A stretch of DNA of 64,000 bases from Uloborus plumipes (GCA_038373865.1 JAXGGA010003416.1:39160-103159); one strand, 5' to 3'. Numbered from the stretch's first letter, positions 10,537 to 23,597 are shown. Notes: a model not told the origin generated them from the letters alone. Numbers and translations: made by a program.

Positions 10537-11120
10537 CAGTGGTCGGAAGTAGCGCGCTACAAGTAGCGAAACTACTGTAGTAGCTACATTTTTTAGTAGT
10601 TTGTCGTGTAGCGCACTACTTTTTAAAAAAGTAGAGTAGCGAGTAGCGCGATACAAAAAAATAGTATAGTTTGTAGCGATTTCTAGAAACTACTTTAAAT
10701 TAAATTTTAAAAAAAATGAAAAAAAAAAGAGAACGAAGAAAGAAAACAAGGTGGTTCTTGTGGCGGATGTTCGTAAAACTTGTAAGAAAAATCTAAAAAG
10801 GACAAATTTTAGCAAAAAAAAGGAACAAAAAGGAAAAGTAACTAATAAATTCAAAGACAATTCCTATTTCTATTCCATATTCGAATGACGTAATTTGTTA
10901 ATCTAAACCACTTTTCGAATTTTTTCGGTCGATTCTCAAACGGTGTATTCTTTTTATTTATTTATTTTTTAAAAAGTAGCGAAGTAGCAACTACATTTCA
11001 AAAGTAGTGTAGCTCGCTACATTTAAAAAAAAGTAGTTGTAGCTGTAGTTAACTACATTTATAAGAAAGTAGTTGTAGTTGTAGTTCGTTACAAAAAATA
11101 TGTAGTTTTTCCAACCACTG
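10537..11120. mobile_element. hAT-like MITE with 'gtagc' ends
   Basis: A 584-bp element from cagtggtcggaa to ttccaaccactg, flanked by a perfect 8-bp duplication ctcctcac (10529-10536 and 11121-11128). Both ends are full of tagcg/gtagctac motifs. It has no transposase. A perfect 8-bp duplication and CAGTGG ends support hAT. Confidence 0.9.
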
Positions 11121-11763
11121 CTCCTCACCATGTGCATGTTTAAAATATGCGGCACATGCAACAGCTAAATGTGAACATGTAATGAACACTTTATCCCAAA
11201 ATAAGTGTTAAAACAAACATTAGTTATCTATAATTGGGGCAAACCTAACCTCCGATGTTAAGTGTAAACATAGCAGTTAATCCACTGGTAACTGCTAGTT
11301 ACCGTTAGCTTACTTCTGCAGAAGAAAAAATGTTTGATCCTATTGTCAAATTGACATCAGAAATTTTACGTGATTCAACAAGTATTAAAAGGCGACAAGA
11401 GATCAATGCAGTGGCTTACACTGTGCCTCCGCAACCGGCGGGGGGGGGGGGAGGCGAAAGAGGTTTGAGGGAGCACAATTCAGAAAAATAACGCGATTAG
11501 TTACAAGGGAATATTTTTTTAATAGTTTAATAGGGGGGTGAAGGGTGCACTTACAAATCATGCAAGGGGGCGCTCGTAAGTCTATTTACGCTACTGGATC
11601 AGTGGCAATAGGCGATTATGCAATTATTGATTACAGGAACATCTCTAGTTTGTCAAAAAAAAAAAAAAAGAACAATTAGAACTTCTGTCCTTGCTTAATA
11701 ATTAGATTGTTTCAATTAAACAAAAGACCTGTTTATTATTATTATTTACTTTTTTATTTTACT

Positions 11764-11879
11764 TACCGTATTTTTCACCGTATAAGACGCACCAAAAGTG
11801 CCTGCGTATAAGACGCATGCACCCCCCCCCCCCGATTTTGGGGAGAAAAAGTGCGTCTTATACGGCGAAAAATACGGTA
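11764..11879. mobile_element. Small fold-back MITE
   Basis: A 116-bp inverted-repeat unit. Its left arm, taccgtatttttcaccgtat, is mirrored by a right arm ending cggcgaaaaatacggta. The 'tataagacgca' motif is repeated in between, with a run of C at 11822-11833. TA lies at both ends. Confidence 0.8.
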
Positions 11880-11931
11880 CTATTTATATAATGAATTTAT
11901 GTTCAAATCTTGCATTCATCTTTCGCTACAG

Positions 11932-12086
11932 CTCTCTTTTACGGTGCTGTGTCCCTGGCTCTAAGTTTTCTTGTTTCAAAATTCGATAATCTGGTTCAGG
12001 CTGCGTTTACTATTTTTGGACTCACTGGTGGGCCTCTTCTGTCGACGTTTTTGCTCGGAATGATGACACAGCGAGCAAATGAAAAG
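11932..12086 (+). CDS. SLC5 transporter exon
   Basis: Begins two bases into a codon after ctacag and ends GAAAAG|gtacat in phase 0. It encodes LFYGAVSLALSFLVSK, then VQAAFTIFGLTGGPLLSTFL and LGMMTQRANEK. The FG-L-GGPLL-FLLGM run matches the conserved loop and helix of the SLC5A5/6/8 branch. The frame joins cleanly to both neighbours. Confidence 0.95.
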
Positions 12087-13921
12087 GTACATTTTTGGTA
12101 TTATCAGATAGGAAATGGCTTGAAAACCATTAATGCAGAAGTTTATTAATAAAATATTTTAATTTGCAGACTACAGAGTTTGCGAATTTGACTGACAGAC
12201 ATTCCTGTCAAATCAATAGCAAAATGTTTGAATTCATCGCCATGAGAGATATAGTACTTGTAGAAATTTATGGTGCTGCCATCTACAAGCAGTGATATTA
12301 AACTTTTGTAAACTCTCGCATTTGAAAATGAAATAAACCAATTGTTAAAGATTTATCGTCAACATTTTCACCTTGTTTTGAAATAATAGTGGAAAAGTTA
12401 CATTCCTTCAAAAAAAAAAATGTTTAATTTTATGAAGCCATGCAATTGAAATTCAGTATTTTCTGATAAATGAAAGCAAAATAAGTTAAAAGCTGCAACT
12501 TACCCTACTGTTATGAAATGAAAATTGCAAGAAAATAACGCACCGATTAGTTACAGCATCACAAGGCTGATGTTTCTCTCATAAGTTGTTTCATGCTCAT
12601 TAGTCTGGAAGGTCCATGTAACTTTGTACCCTAGCTTTTATCTTCACTTTTTGATGTAAAGCCGTGCCACGTTTTAGACCTCTCGCTTGTGTACTAAAGT
12701 AATTTTAGTTACGCTAAAATATATTCAGGTCCTATATAGTTTTGCCAACAACTCGGTTGAGGCTATTCCAGACTGATATGATGATTGTTCCATGAGCCCA
12801 AAATAAAAGCTAAACTACAGTCTGTGGATTGGCTGCAAAAATATATGCATTGGGTGAGAAAAAAAATGTTACACATTCCTAAAAATCTACATGCAGATAG
12901 TAAGGATGCCAAAACAGAATAAAAACTCATAAACCAACAGATTCATTAACCTTTCTCGGGGCAGACGAGAGGCAATGTCAGCTTAGTCGGACCTTAAGGG
13001 ACCTTTTCTTAGGGAGATCCGGCATGGATTCAGAGAAGAAAATTTTTTATGAGTTATAAAGGGAGGAAGGGTCCGGAGGCCAAATTGACAAGAGGCCCAC
13101 CGTATCTCTAGGCGGCCCTGAACCTTCTAACGTGACGTGAAGATACATTATTTAACTTAATAGTTAATGGTACATGCATCACAGTGAAAGCATTCTTAAA
13201 TAACCGTTTAAAAAAACAATAAAATAATTACTGAAGTCAATAGTTAAGTATAAATTTTTATGCCCGATCTGAGCTGGGTAAAGAAGATGCAAGAGAAGTC
13301 ACAGACGAATGAGCAGAAATGCGGACTTTTGTGATAAATATATTAACAAACAAAATATCAGCGAAAGAATGAGAACTTGGACAATAGAAAGTTATTTTTT
13401 ATTAAACTTATTACTCTGTATCCTAATATTTTCATTATTTCAGAGTCTATAAGACTGACAAGTGGTTATATTGTCAAATAGTGTATGACTGATTATTTAA
13501 AAATAAATAAATAAATAAATAACTTGAAAATATTTTAAGTAAGCACAAATATCCTGTTCATATAACTGAAAATCAACTTAAGAAAATATTTTTATGATCA
13601 CATCAACTGTTAAACTTAATAAGTAATACTATTTCTGAAATTTTAAATTGGCAACTAACCAAGAATATTGAGGAAAAAATTTAACTGTAACTAAGGTTAT
13701 TCCTAGTTACAACAAACATGTGAACACGTCTTGTTCAAAGAACATATGAACATATCTTGAAATGACGTCGACTTATAAAATATTCAAGTTTTGTTACTTT
13801 CTGTTCAGAGGTAGCCCGTGCAACGCCGGGCCGAGCAGCTAGTAATGTTTTTTTTTTTTGAAGTTATATGCACTAACGCAATTCAATGAAAGGATCACAC
13901 AGTTTTTTGCGTTTGTTTCAG
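12087..13921 (+). other. SLC5 intron, gene-free
   Basis: A 1.8-kb intron. It includes a short GC-richer stretch at 12950-13130 that looks like a decayed transposon. Near 13807-13846 is a 40-base fragment whose reverse complement (ctagctgctcggcccggcg) matches the start of the element at 24627. No exon is seen. Confidence 0.6.
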
Positions 13922-14169
13922 GGAGTAGTTTTAGGCCTGTTAACCTCCATAGCTTTTACATCATGGGTCAGTAGTGGAATTTTGTTATACGCCCCAGCGC
14001 CAAAAACCCTGCCTATATCTGTGGAAGGATGTGTTAGTGATGAATTCATGAACGCAACCATATTTCCTCATGAGATGTCTGCATTGTTAGATGCAGGTGA
14101 AGAAAGTGCAACTATTCATTCATTATTTATTAATGATACAGAAATATTAGACACAAGTGTCTCTTCTGA
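13922..14169 (+). CDS. SLC5 transporter exon
   Basis: Starts GGA in phase 0 after tttcag and ends two bases into a codon before gtaagt. It encodes a membrane helix (GVVLGLLTSIAFTSWVSSG), PAPKTLPIS, and a long polar loop with potential N-glycosylation sites NAT and NDT. The loop precedes a further helix in the next exon, as expected for the large extracellular loop of this branch. The next coding exon is 9.8 kb away because transposons fill the intron. Confidence 0.93.
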
Positions 14170-14247
14170 GTAAGTATACATCAAGTTAGTGAAAAAAAAG
14201 TTATTCTGATATTAAATTCAATTTGATGGAGTTTTTAATTGCCGTTA

Positions 14248-14633
14248 CACTGCAAAAAATGAACTGCTGTTTTTATAACATAATACTGGCAGCCTAGGAT
14301 CCAATTTAAAACTGCAAACTTCACGGTAATAAACTATAAAACTAGCAACTTTACAGTTTCTTACTGTAAAGTTAGAAATTGTACAGTTTATTGCCTCGAA
14401 ATTTAACTGTATTATACTGTAAAAACAACAGTATAATACTGGCAGCAGAGGTTCCAGTTTAAAACTGTAAAACGCACGCTAATAAACTGTAAAATTAGCA
14501 GTTTTACAGTTTATTACTGTAAAATTATGCATTTTACAGTTTAGTACTGTAAAATTAGCAATTTTTACATTTTAATAGGTACTATAAAATTAGCTGTATT
14601 ATACTGTAAAAACAACATTCATTTTTTACCGTG
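14248..14633. mobile_element. TA-flanked MITE of the 'actgtaaaa' family, copy 2
   Basis: A 386-bp element from cactgcaaaaaatgaac to gttcattttttaccgtg-type ends (actual right end cattcattttttaccgtg), with TA on each side. Inside are several palindromic 'taataaactgtaaaattagc' units. The same structure occurs at 5910, 33971 and 62933. Confidence 0.85.
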
Positions 14634-15486
14634 TATTATTTTATTACCAAAATAATGTTTACATTGAGTGAATTTTAAAAAAGTCTTTTTAAAGTATAAA
14701 GTGGTGTACAAGTGTTTCAAAGTTTATGAACACTGAAAATGTTTTGAGTGGAAAATGTTTGAAAAGTAACTGTGTCACTAAAGGCAAATCCTTTCGCAGG
14801 CAAAACATACTTAACTAGGTCATGAAACTTAAAAAGTAATATAGTATAAACATAAATGACGAATCGTTTTCATTTGTGCAGATGAAATAAATGTAAAAAC
14901 GAATACTATTAATATGCGAGTACCTGAGCTAATTTCTGTTAAAAATAACCTCTGCAGTGATTTCTGAACAATACATTGAGCGAACTTTCTAAATATAATC
15001 TAAAACTGTCTGAAAACGAACCGCTAACTAAAACTTTGTATTCATACTTGCTTTACATCTGAGACTCTCTCTAAGCTTTCTAGCATGTAGAAGTGTGATA
15101 GATGATAAATTTTATTATTTTTTACTAGTATATTACTCTTGAACAATGAGAGCATGGGCCCATGTCAACATTTCAAAATATTAATTAATCAATAAAGAAT
15201 TTTAAAAATAAGGAGAGAAGTCTCATAGAAAATAAGATGAACAAATGAAGATAAGCTTCGTGCTTATAAATTACCATCATGAATGCAGTATGTAACAATT
15301 AAATGTAATTTAAAAACATTAAAAAATATGCTTTTAAAGTTAATCAAACTACCTTATAAATTGTAAGATAGTCTTAATAGTATATTAATATTAAAAGTTA
15401 AACTATATTTCATGATACTCTAACTGATTTCAATCTAACTGATTTTCAAAATTATTAAATATCCGCTAAGTTTACATGCACTTATA

Positions 15487-17013
15487 CACTGCGATGCAAA
15501 AGTTTAGACAAAATGCAAATATGTGAATAAAAAGAAAACTATTCAACGAAATGTTTTCTAATTTCTACTGCAGGTACACAATATGGTCCCAAATACGTGT
15601 CTGGAGTTCTTAAAACAATAACTGGAATCAAATTTTGGATATTACAAAAGACATTTTTTTTACATTGTTGCAAAAGTTTAGACAATAGTCAGATTTTATG
15701 CAAATATCCCTTGAAATGTGATTGGTGGAGGAAATGCGGGACTGTATTATTCATTTATAAAGTGCAGAGATTGCTGAATAAATAATCAAAATCTCAAAAG
15801 CTTTGTAGTTCTCGTGTAAAGAAAATGAGAAAGTTTGGAAGCCGAAATTGAAAATAAACCTACTTTATTAATTTTTTGTCTTTTAATTCGGCTCTAGTAT
15901 GGTAGTACATTGTTTTTTACTTTGTGGAGAGCAAATTCAGACATGCGTATCGATTAAAAAGTCCAAGAAAAATTATATTTCTTAAGGATGAAGGAATTGG
16001 AAAAACGGTTCAGACTGACGGTACGCCCCTTAATCCTACAAAACTTCAACTTGGGTCAAAAACAGCACGTGACAGCATAAATAGATGAACAATTGAATCG
16101 GAATGCAGAAAAAAAAACAAAGAATTGTGCCTGATCCTTTTCGGTCAGAGTGTCCCAAATAAGCCAGATTTTAATGTGAAAAGCAGCATATGTATCATCG
16201 TGACTAAAAAATGATTGGTACTTTCTTTGACAAAAATTATTAAAATTGGGATGGCCTAGATGGATTATAATTCTTTTCGCGGGACTTGAGAGATATCCAA
16301 AGATCGTATGCTGTGCTGCTTTTACCAATAAAATCTGGTTTATTTGGGACACTCTGTCCGAACAGGCTCAAGCACAATTCTTTGTTTTTTTTTATGCATT
16401 CCGATTCAGTTGTTCATCTACTTATGCTGTCACGTGCTGTTTTTGACCCAAGTTGAAGTTTTGTATGATTAAGGGGCAAATCGTCAGTTCGAGCCGTTTT
16501 TCCAATTCCTTCATCTTTAAGAAATATATTTTTTCTTGGTCTTTGGATCGATACGCATGTCTGAATTTGCTCTCCACAAAGTAAAAAACAACGTACTACC
16601 ATACTAGAGCCGATTTAAAAGGCAAAAAAATAATAAAGTAGGTTCATTTTCAAATTTCGACTACCAAACTTTCTCATCTTCTTTACACAAGAACTACAGA
16701 GCTTTTGAGATTTTGATTATTTATTCAGCAATCTGCACTTTATAAATGAATAATAAAATCCCGCATTTCCTCCACCAATCACATTTCAAGGGATATTTGC
16801 ATAAAATTTGACTATTGTCTAAACTTTTGCAACAATGTAAAAAAAATGTCTTTTGTAATATCCAAAATGTGATTCCAGTTCTAGTTTTAAGAGCTCCAGA
16901 CACGTATTTGGGACCATATTGTGTAATTGCAGTAGAAATTTGAAAGCATTTTATTGAATAGTTTTCTTTTTATTCACATATTTGCCATTTGTCTAAACTT
17001 TTGCATCGCAGTG
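15487..17013. mobile_element. 1.5-kb palindromic Tc1/mariner-like element
   Basis: TA-flanked element starting cactgcgatgcaaaagttta and ending in its inverse. The arms are about 700 bases each and pair along nearly their whole length, with an asymmetric centre near 16187-16290. The right arm, read inverted, continues into sequence that the left arm lacks and that is present in the single-arm copy at 37778-38597. The structure is thus one near full unit followed by an inverted partial unit. Short frames in the arms are repeats of each other and not credible genes. Confidence 0.85.
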
Positions 17014-18149
17014 TAATAGAAATATATTACTTTAAATTTGTAAACAACGTAAATTTTATCTTTTATTCAGAGTTACATACATTCATACCAGGCACGTGCC
17101 GTGAACGAACGCCCAGGGTAGGCAGATGACATGATTTATGATTTATGGAATAATAATACATATGTTGAAAACGTGAATGATGTTAACCGTGTAATAAAAC
17201 AGTATGAATATAATTGATATTTAAGTAGTCCTTAGTATAAACATATGTACAAAGATATTCATCTTATTCTATATAAAATCCATTCTTTTTTCTTCCGTTG
17301 TGAAGAAAATATCCGTGACTTTCATAAAAATTGACCTTGGGACTTTTTTAATTTTGTTCACTTTTTTTTTCTAAAGATATCAAAACAAGAGATGAAAGGT
17401 TGCTCTTAATTCTTTTTATGTCCGAAAATATTAACTCTACAGAAGCAATCGCGGCTGGTATAATCAAAATTAACTGCAACAACACCAGTTTTTGGTAACA
17501 GTTGGCTCAGTTCACTTTTCAAAACTAAAATCAAGCACATTTTTCACAAAAAACTTGTTCCCACATAAACATCTGCTAAATCTGCTATCCGTCTTATAAC
17601 GTCAAAAAAGTTCCCGTACTTTTTTGCTAGACAGTAAATGCATCCTTATCAACTCCAAAAGCTATTTTTTGAAATTTACTTCCAAACACTAATGACATGA
17701 ATTTATCTATTTTCTGTTCGTCTTTAATTTTTAAGTCTTTTTTCAAAAAGTTTAAACGGAACAACTATCCTGAGATTTCAACCTAAACGTGAGGAACAAT
17801 ATGACACAGAAAAAGCGAAACATTTGAAAATTATGGAAACATTTCATTAAAAACAAAACACTACAGAAAAAACGAATCGTAACGCTGCGCAGTAGCTGGG
17901 ACCTACGCACAGAGGCATTTCTCATTCTGCCTCTGCCGGCGCTTTGGCTGACGCGAAGGGGGAAAATGCTGCGGCACGGGGGTGTTCAGGATGCTAAGCA
18001 TTGCATAGATACGGAGGTCGAAAAGCAGTGTTAGTCGCTGCTTTTCAAGTGAACAAAAATGGAAAAATTCCATTTTTTTTTCCTTTTTTGGCTGTTCTTT
18101 CTGTGTAATATATATATATATATATATATACAGAGGCGTAGCTAGGGGG

Positions 18150-19459
18150 ACCAGCGCCCGTGGCGTACTTCGGAAATCGCGCCCCCCTCAGGTTCACGTT
18201 GATGGGAGGTCATGAGAGATCACAGCAGGGACCTCCCAAAACAGTTCCTTATCCAGTAAATTTTGATTGATCGATTGAAAAAAAATTGAGACAACATTAC
18301 AACTTTGATTTATTTTTTCTTTAAAAAATGTTTTTAATGATGCCCAATCTTAATTCCCATTAGATTGTATGGTATGTGCGCTTACTCGTATTTTAATGTC
18401 TGGTACAAAATTGGAATTTTCCCTTTCCTAACAAATTTAATTCAGGGAGCCTCTCCCTCTCCCAATCATTTCACATAAAATCAATAAAACCAATAACACC
18501 TGCACTTCGTCGCTAAACTTTTTTTTTCTTCATACAGCTTTAATTCAAAATACAATTTGTTTCAAAACGATAGAAAAATATATACTATAAACATAATTTT
18601 CACATTTAAAATAAAAATCACAACTTTTGAACAATTCTAGTATAATTAGGAAAGCAAATCAAATATAATTAATCTGAAATTGGCTCAATAAATACGACCC
18701 ATAATATACTGGAAAAATAAAAGTTCTACATATTTGATACTCTTAGAGCGCGGTTATTTTTACAAATAAGACTTTTCATGCTTTACATTACTTATTATTA
18801 TGTGAATAAATAATTAACGTAGATAAAACTTCACTCCTATTTCATACATTTCCTTTAGAAAGCTGTGCTTTTTTTCTCTCTACAAACAGCGAAAATAAGC
18901 AGATACGCAAAACTTCACAATTCAAACTTTAGTAAAGATCTTTCTACTTTGGAAGTTTAACTATCATTTTTAAACTGTAAATGAGCTATTATCTTTTTTT
19001 TCCATTAAAAAAAATATATATATATAAGTTAAAAATAATTCATTGACGAATGAAAAAATGCTTAACATTTGTTGTTGTCTTAAATTTTATCAGCAATAAC
19101 AGAAAAATTTAATCCATTTTTATAAGTGCTATTTTATCATTATACCATATTTTTCACAAAATGGAAATTTAACTGACAGAGAGATCCATAAAGTTTCTTT
19201 ACAAAGTTTTGCATGAACATAAAGCTTTAAAATTTTGATTTTGTGGAAACATAAAAAAAAAGAAACACGATCCTAAATTCTTACCTTTGTATTTAATCTT
19301 AAACTGTTAATTTGATTCAAATTTATGTAAAACAATGCCTGTAATATTGAAAACATCTGCATTTTAACCTAAAATAACCATTTCTCAAGCCAAAAATATT
19401 AACTTTTAAAGGCATTTGAATAACTTCTCTTTTTTTAGTTGAATTTGCTGCGCAATTCA
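18150..19459. other. Non-coding 3' part of the inner hAT element
   Basis: AT-rich sequence between the element's left end and the transposase stop. No frame of note. Confidence 0.5.
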
Positions 19460-22084
19460 TTAAAATTCAGCTTTTCTAGCTTTGACTGATGCAAATTCAT
19501 TTACCAATTCATCTAAGTTTAATTTTTCGACTTCCTCATGCTCGATTGAAATTATTGCAAGGTTTGACAAACGCTCTTGTCCCATTGAGCTTCGCAAATA
19601 ATTTTTTATTAATTTGAGTTTACTAAAACTTCGTTCACAAGAAGCTACCGTAACAGGGAGGGTTAGATATATCCTAAGCGCAATTTGAATATTTGGATAA
19701 ATGTCTCCCAGTGAGAACTCTTCTATTTTTTCTAGTAGACCCAGTGAGGTGGCTTTGTCAAGATCCAATAGCTCTTTCGCTTGTAATTTGAAAGTGTCAA
19801 TTTCATATGAAAGTTCATCAGAGTCAATGTCATTGGAATACTTTACGCTAAAATCAGCAGCATATTGTTTAAGATCCGTCAAAGACTCGTTTTTTAAAGC
19901 TGTACCTGTCAAAAAATAGAAATCGTCAGATATTGTAGCCATTGCTTTATATCTTGTTGTGAGTTCCGATAAGATGCGGTCCAAAACTGCATTAACCTCT
20001 CTTTTAAACTCGTTGATAGGACTGAGAGAGCACGAATCTTCATCTTCAGCTCCTGCACCTGTGAGTTTTCTAATTGCTATTTTTCTTCTTTTTTCAGGCA
20101 AATGGGCAGTAATGCCCATTTCTTTCGCAGTTTCTGTAGCAAATGACATTTCTCTCTCAATCCCTTCATCTCTTATTAGCTGAATGGTCTTCGAGAGTCC
20201 CTCTATCATTTTGCTTGCCGTACCGATCGAAACAGACTCTTTTTGCAGAGCTCTATTGATTTTGTCGATAGACACGAGGATTCTTTCCCAAATTTCCAAA
20301 AGACAGAGAAATTTGTAATTGATTTGTGCTATTAATCCCTGATCTCCTACTGTAGTTTCTAAATTCCACTTCTCTCGACCTGTCATTTCGTTCAGAACTG
20401 AATATATTTCTTTCACTCTTCTCTTTAAAGCGCTTACAGCTCTTCTTTTCGTAGACCATCTTGTTTGACAGTGTCCTTTCAGAGTGATGCCACTGTTACT
20501 CAGTGCAAGTTGCCACCTTCTTGTTGAGCCACTAAAAAAGTTAAACACGTTTTGAACAGTTCCAAAAAATCCAATCATCACAGGTGAAATCGCAGCAGCA
20601 TGTGCACCTATCAAATTTAAACTGTGAGCTGCACATGTCACATAGCGAGCTTGATCATTTTGTCGCAAAATCTGGGCTTGAACACCATTATATTTTCCCG
20701 CCATATTACTGCCGTTGTCGTATCCTTGCCCCCGACAGTTGGCAATACTGAGACCATCCTCATTTAATTTTTGAAAGATATCACCGGAAAGACCTTCTCC
20801 CGTTTTCTCATTTGTGCTGACGAAGTCAATAAAACTTTCATTAATTTGACATGTTCCTCCTGATACATTAACAAACCGAATAATCTGACTCATCTGCTCA
20901 GTGCGAGCACTGTCTGGAGTGCAGTCAAATATTATAGAAAAGTATTTGGCAGACTTAACTTTTTCTAAGATTTGCTGTTTAACTTTTCTTCCAATCAAAA
21001 AAATCACTTCATTCTGTATTTAAGGTGAAAAATAACTAAGCGCTTGTTTTTTAGCTTTGACATAGGCCATGTGTTCGGCTAATTTAATGTGATAGTGACT
21101 GATTAGCTCCAAAGTGCTTAAGAAAACGCCACTGCCTGGTTCTCCGATTATTTCCTTCTTTGATGTTCCCCGAAGAGGTAAATTATTCTTGACACAAAAT
21201 AGAATGACATCAACTACCACTTTAACAATATTTCTCCACTTTTGAATCTTGTTTTGGATTTCTTCTTGAATTTCAGCATCAATAGTTTTTTTTAGTTTTA
21301 AACGTTTTTGCAAATCTTTCCATTCAATGCTGCACAACCTATGGCTAGAAGAGTTTTCATGGTGATAAAGAACTGGGTTTAAATGTTTCCAATCTTTAAA
21401 ACCTTTGTTGATGTCAGAAAATGATGAAGTCTTTCCCTGTTGACTTTTCCCAAAAAGGAGACAAGGAAAACAAAACAGAGCACCTTCTGATTTACTGTAT
21501 AAGAGCCAATTTCTTCGAACTCGTTCACCGTTTGCTAAAGTTTTGTAAAACCATTTTGCATCTAGATGCCTAACCTCATCCGAGTCAGGGAATACGAATG
21601 TTGATAGGTCAACTGTTTGTGGTCCATGATCAACCAGAAGCAGTCTTACCTTATCACTAATTTCAGGAAAGCCAGGCCATTGCTTTGGATCGTCGTAAAT
21701 GATTTCCTCTATTGTCGTGCAGTATTCTTCTGCAGTTGAGTCAAAATCATGGGGATCTTTCAATGATATATCCTCATCTGGGCTTGAAACAGACATCCTC
21801 TCTTCTATCAACCTGCTATCTTCGACTGATGGAGCATTGTCCACACATAAATCAGCAGAAGTTGATGGTGGACAATCAACTTGGTGGTGGTGGTCAGTTT
21901 TTTCCGCAATATCAGAAAATTCCTGCTTCGCGTCATTTTCATCTTTAGAGCTTGTAATGGCACTTAAGTCTTGTTCATTAGGCTTTAGCCAATTTTTTAA
22001 CTGTCCTGAAAGATCTGCAGCAGTTTTTTCTTTATTTTTTCTGATTTTTTTAAAAGCACTGCCTGACGGTTTTTTAGGTCCCAT
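19460..22084 (-). pseudogene. hAT transposase (zf-TTF, DUF4371-like, hAT dimerisation), one in-frame stop
   Basis: The protein would mobilise the inner hAT element. The likely start is the ATG at 22084 (MGPKKPSG); an upstream in-frame ATG at 22186 adds 34 hydrophobic residues not expected in the family. The first part (to 21023) has a basic leader, an acidic stretch, then a TTF-type finger with CFPC (LFCFPCLLFGKS) and HHENSSSH. A TAA at 21020-21022 follows SYFSP. The same reading frame then stays open to 19460 for 519 codons. These carry D in IIFDCTPDSA, D in GQGYDNGSNMAG, HSLNL, QTRWS, and the C-terminal dimerisation segment LPVTVASCERSFSKLKLIKN..RLSNLAIISIE. Total length about 874 codons fits full-length ZMYM1-like hAT transposases. 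One nonsense codon, with no frameshift, separates the halves; sequencing error or readthrough are alternatives. Confidence 0.9.
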
Positions 22085-22186
22085 TTTTGACCTCACAAGA
22101 ATTGATATGCATCTGAAGTTATAGAAAACGAGAGCACCAAATAATACAAATAATAACGTGTCAAAGGCGAGATGCAGTAAGTACAC

Positions 22187-23500
22187 AAAGGATTTGCAAG
22201 TTTAATCTCTTTCCCTTTACTAAAAAGCACAGAACCTCTGAAATCAGCGGGAGGAGGGGCTATCTCGCGAAGGTCACTTACCCTCGAAGGAGTGACCAAT
22301 TAGAAAAGTCTTTCTTTGTCCGAACGGACGAGAAAAGCCCCTCGCGAAAGCCATTAAGTGTCCGATTACACTGAAAGAATTGAGTCTAGGACAGGAGACA
22401 AAGCTTAAACCAAAAGTGCAGCTGTAGTTTTCCACTACATGAATGGAAGTAAAATTGCATTATTGTATTTTTTGGTGATTCTATGTTTAAAACGCGCTTT
22501 CAGATTAGTATATAAACTGAAATTATAGTAAAGCGCTTTCAAAACTGCTTTTAAAGTCACTGTGATTTAATTTCTGCTGTTAATTAACAATTTAAAGTTA
22601 ATTGATAAATCAAATATAATGTTTAAACCTACCGTTGTTGTGAACGCATAAAAATAAATAAATAAATAAATACAGGATTGTGCCAATTAATGTAAAAAAA
22701 TGAATTCTAATAAGTTTTTATCACCCGCTCCAATCATAGAAGATTACAAGCTGCAAAAATATTACACACGGATGCGTAATAAAATGTTTACTATTGTGTC
22801 TATAGTAAAAGAAACGTGGAAATGCGCATTGAAATTCAATAATCGTTTCTAACAAATCTCTCCCCTCTCGACTTTGAGAAATACGTACCTACATACATTA
22901 TTTTTTTGCTAGTTTTTGCCAAAGAAAAATTGTTGCCAACTTTAAAGCTATTTATGTTAGTGCAAAATCCCCCTACAAAACTATGTATCCGAACTGTTTT
23001 CAAAATGATAACGACAATTTTTCCAATTTTTTGATGTCGAGGAAAAATGATATTTCAGATGTATGATAATTATTGATATGATATCGGGGAACAGGCGGCA
23101 AGAAAGGAGCGGAAAAGGGCGGTTTGCTTCTTTTGATAGGATAGGCACGGTCAATTTCAGGTCAGCCTATTGGCGTCATATAGCTAAATTCTATCCTGTT
23201 AAATAGATCTGAGCAGTGTATCCAACTGAAATCCGCCAAAACATAATTCCAAGTTCTACGTGATTTGTGACGCAGTGAGGGGAGCTTGCGCTGTGCAGGG
23301 CAGTCTGTCTAAGTTTGTATAAGGTTTATCGCTAAAAGAGTTGAGGTAAGACGAAGAAAAATCAATCGGAATGGCATTCCCTGCCACGGGTAAAATTGCT
23401 AAAATTGCTATTTTTTTTCTTTTTTCGACAATTGTTTCATTTTGTCCTCTAGCTCTTGTTCTTACGAGTTTTTTTTCTTCAACATTATTCCACTATTAAA
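22187..23500. other. Upstream non-coding part of the inner hAT element
   Basis: Presumed promoter and 5' region of the transposase. No frame recognised. It ends in a run of about 24 A at 23500-23523. Confidence 0.45.
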
Positions 23501-23597
23501 AAAAAAAAAAAAAAAAAAAAAAAGGTCAAAATTGCGCCCCCCTGGTTACTGCGCCCGTGGCAACAGCCACTCCTGCCAACCCCTAGCTACGCCTCTG

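Larger units (their letters stand above)
9748..11931 (+). other. SLC5 intron, gene-free
   Basis: A 2.2-kb intron from gtaagt to ctacag. It carries a hAT-like MITE (10537-11120) and a fold-back element (11764-11879). The rest is AT-rich with (ttgt)n near 10168. Confidence 0.7.
14170..17080 (+). other. SLC5 intron, proximal part, gene-free
   Basis: The start of a 9.8-kb intron (14170-23983). It holds a TA-flanked MITE and a 1.5-kb palindrome. The remainder is AT-rich with no exon seen. Confidence 0.7.
18131..23597 (-). mobile_element. Inner hAT transposon carrying a transposase
   Basis: A 5467-bp element with 18-bp perfect inverted ends (cagaggcgtagctagggg). Both ends abut TA-repeat DNA, so the 8-bp duplication is tatatata or hidden in it. 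It encodes the zf-TTF/hAT transposase on the minus strand. It inserted into a TA microsatellite within the outer element. The flanking (TA)n runs are 18108-18130 and 23598-23687. Confidence 0.9.

Noticed and set aside
15597..16903. Short frames (MSGVLKTITG... and MVV.CFLLCGEQ...) found in each arm of the palindrome and again at 37888-38373
   Set aside because: They recur only because the element is repeated. Starts are partly GTG, and differences between copies do not favour silent sites by eye.
22085..22186. Upstream ATG extending the hAT transposase by 34 hydrophobic residues
   Set aside because: The extension looks like a membrane segment, unlike the basic start expected; ATG at 22084 begins the typical MGPKK start.
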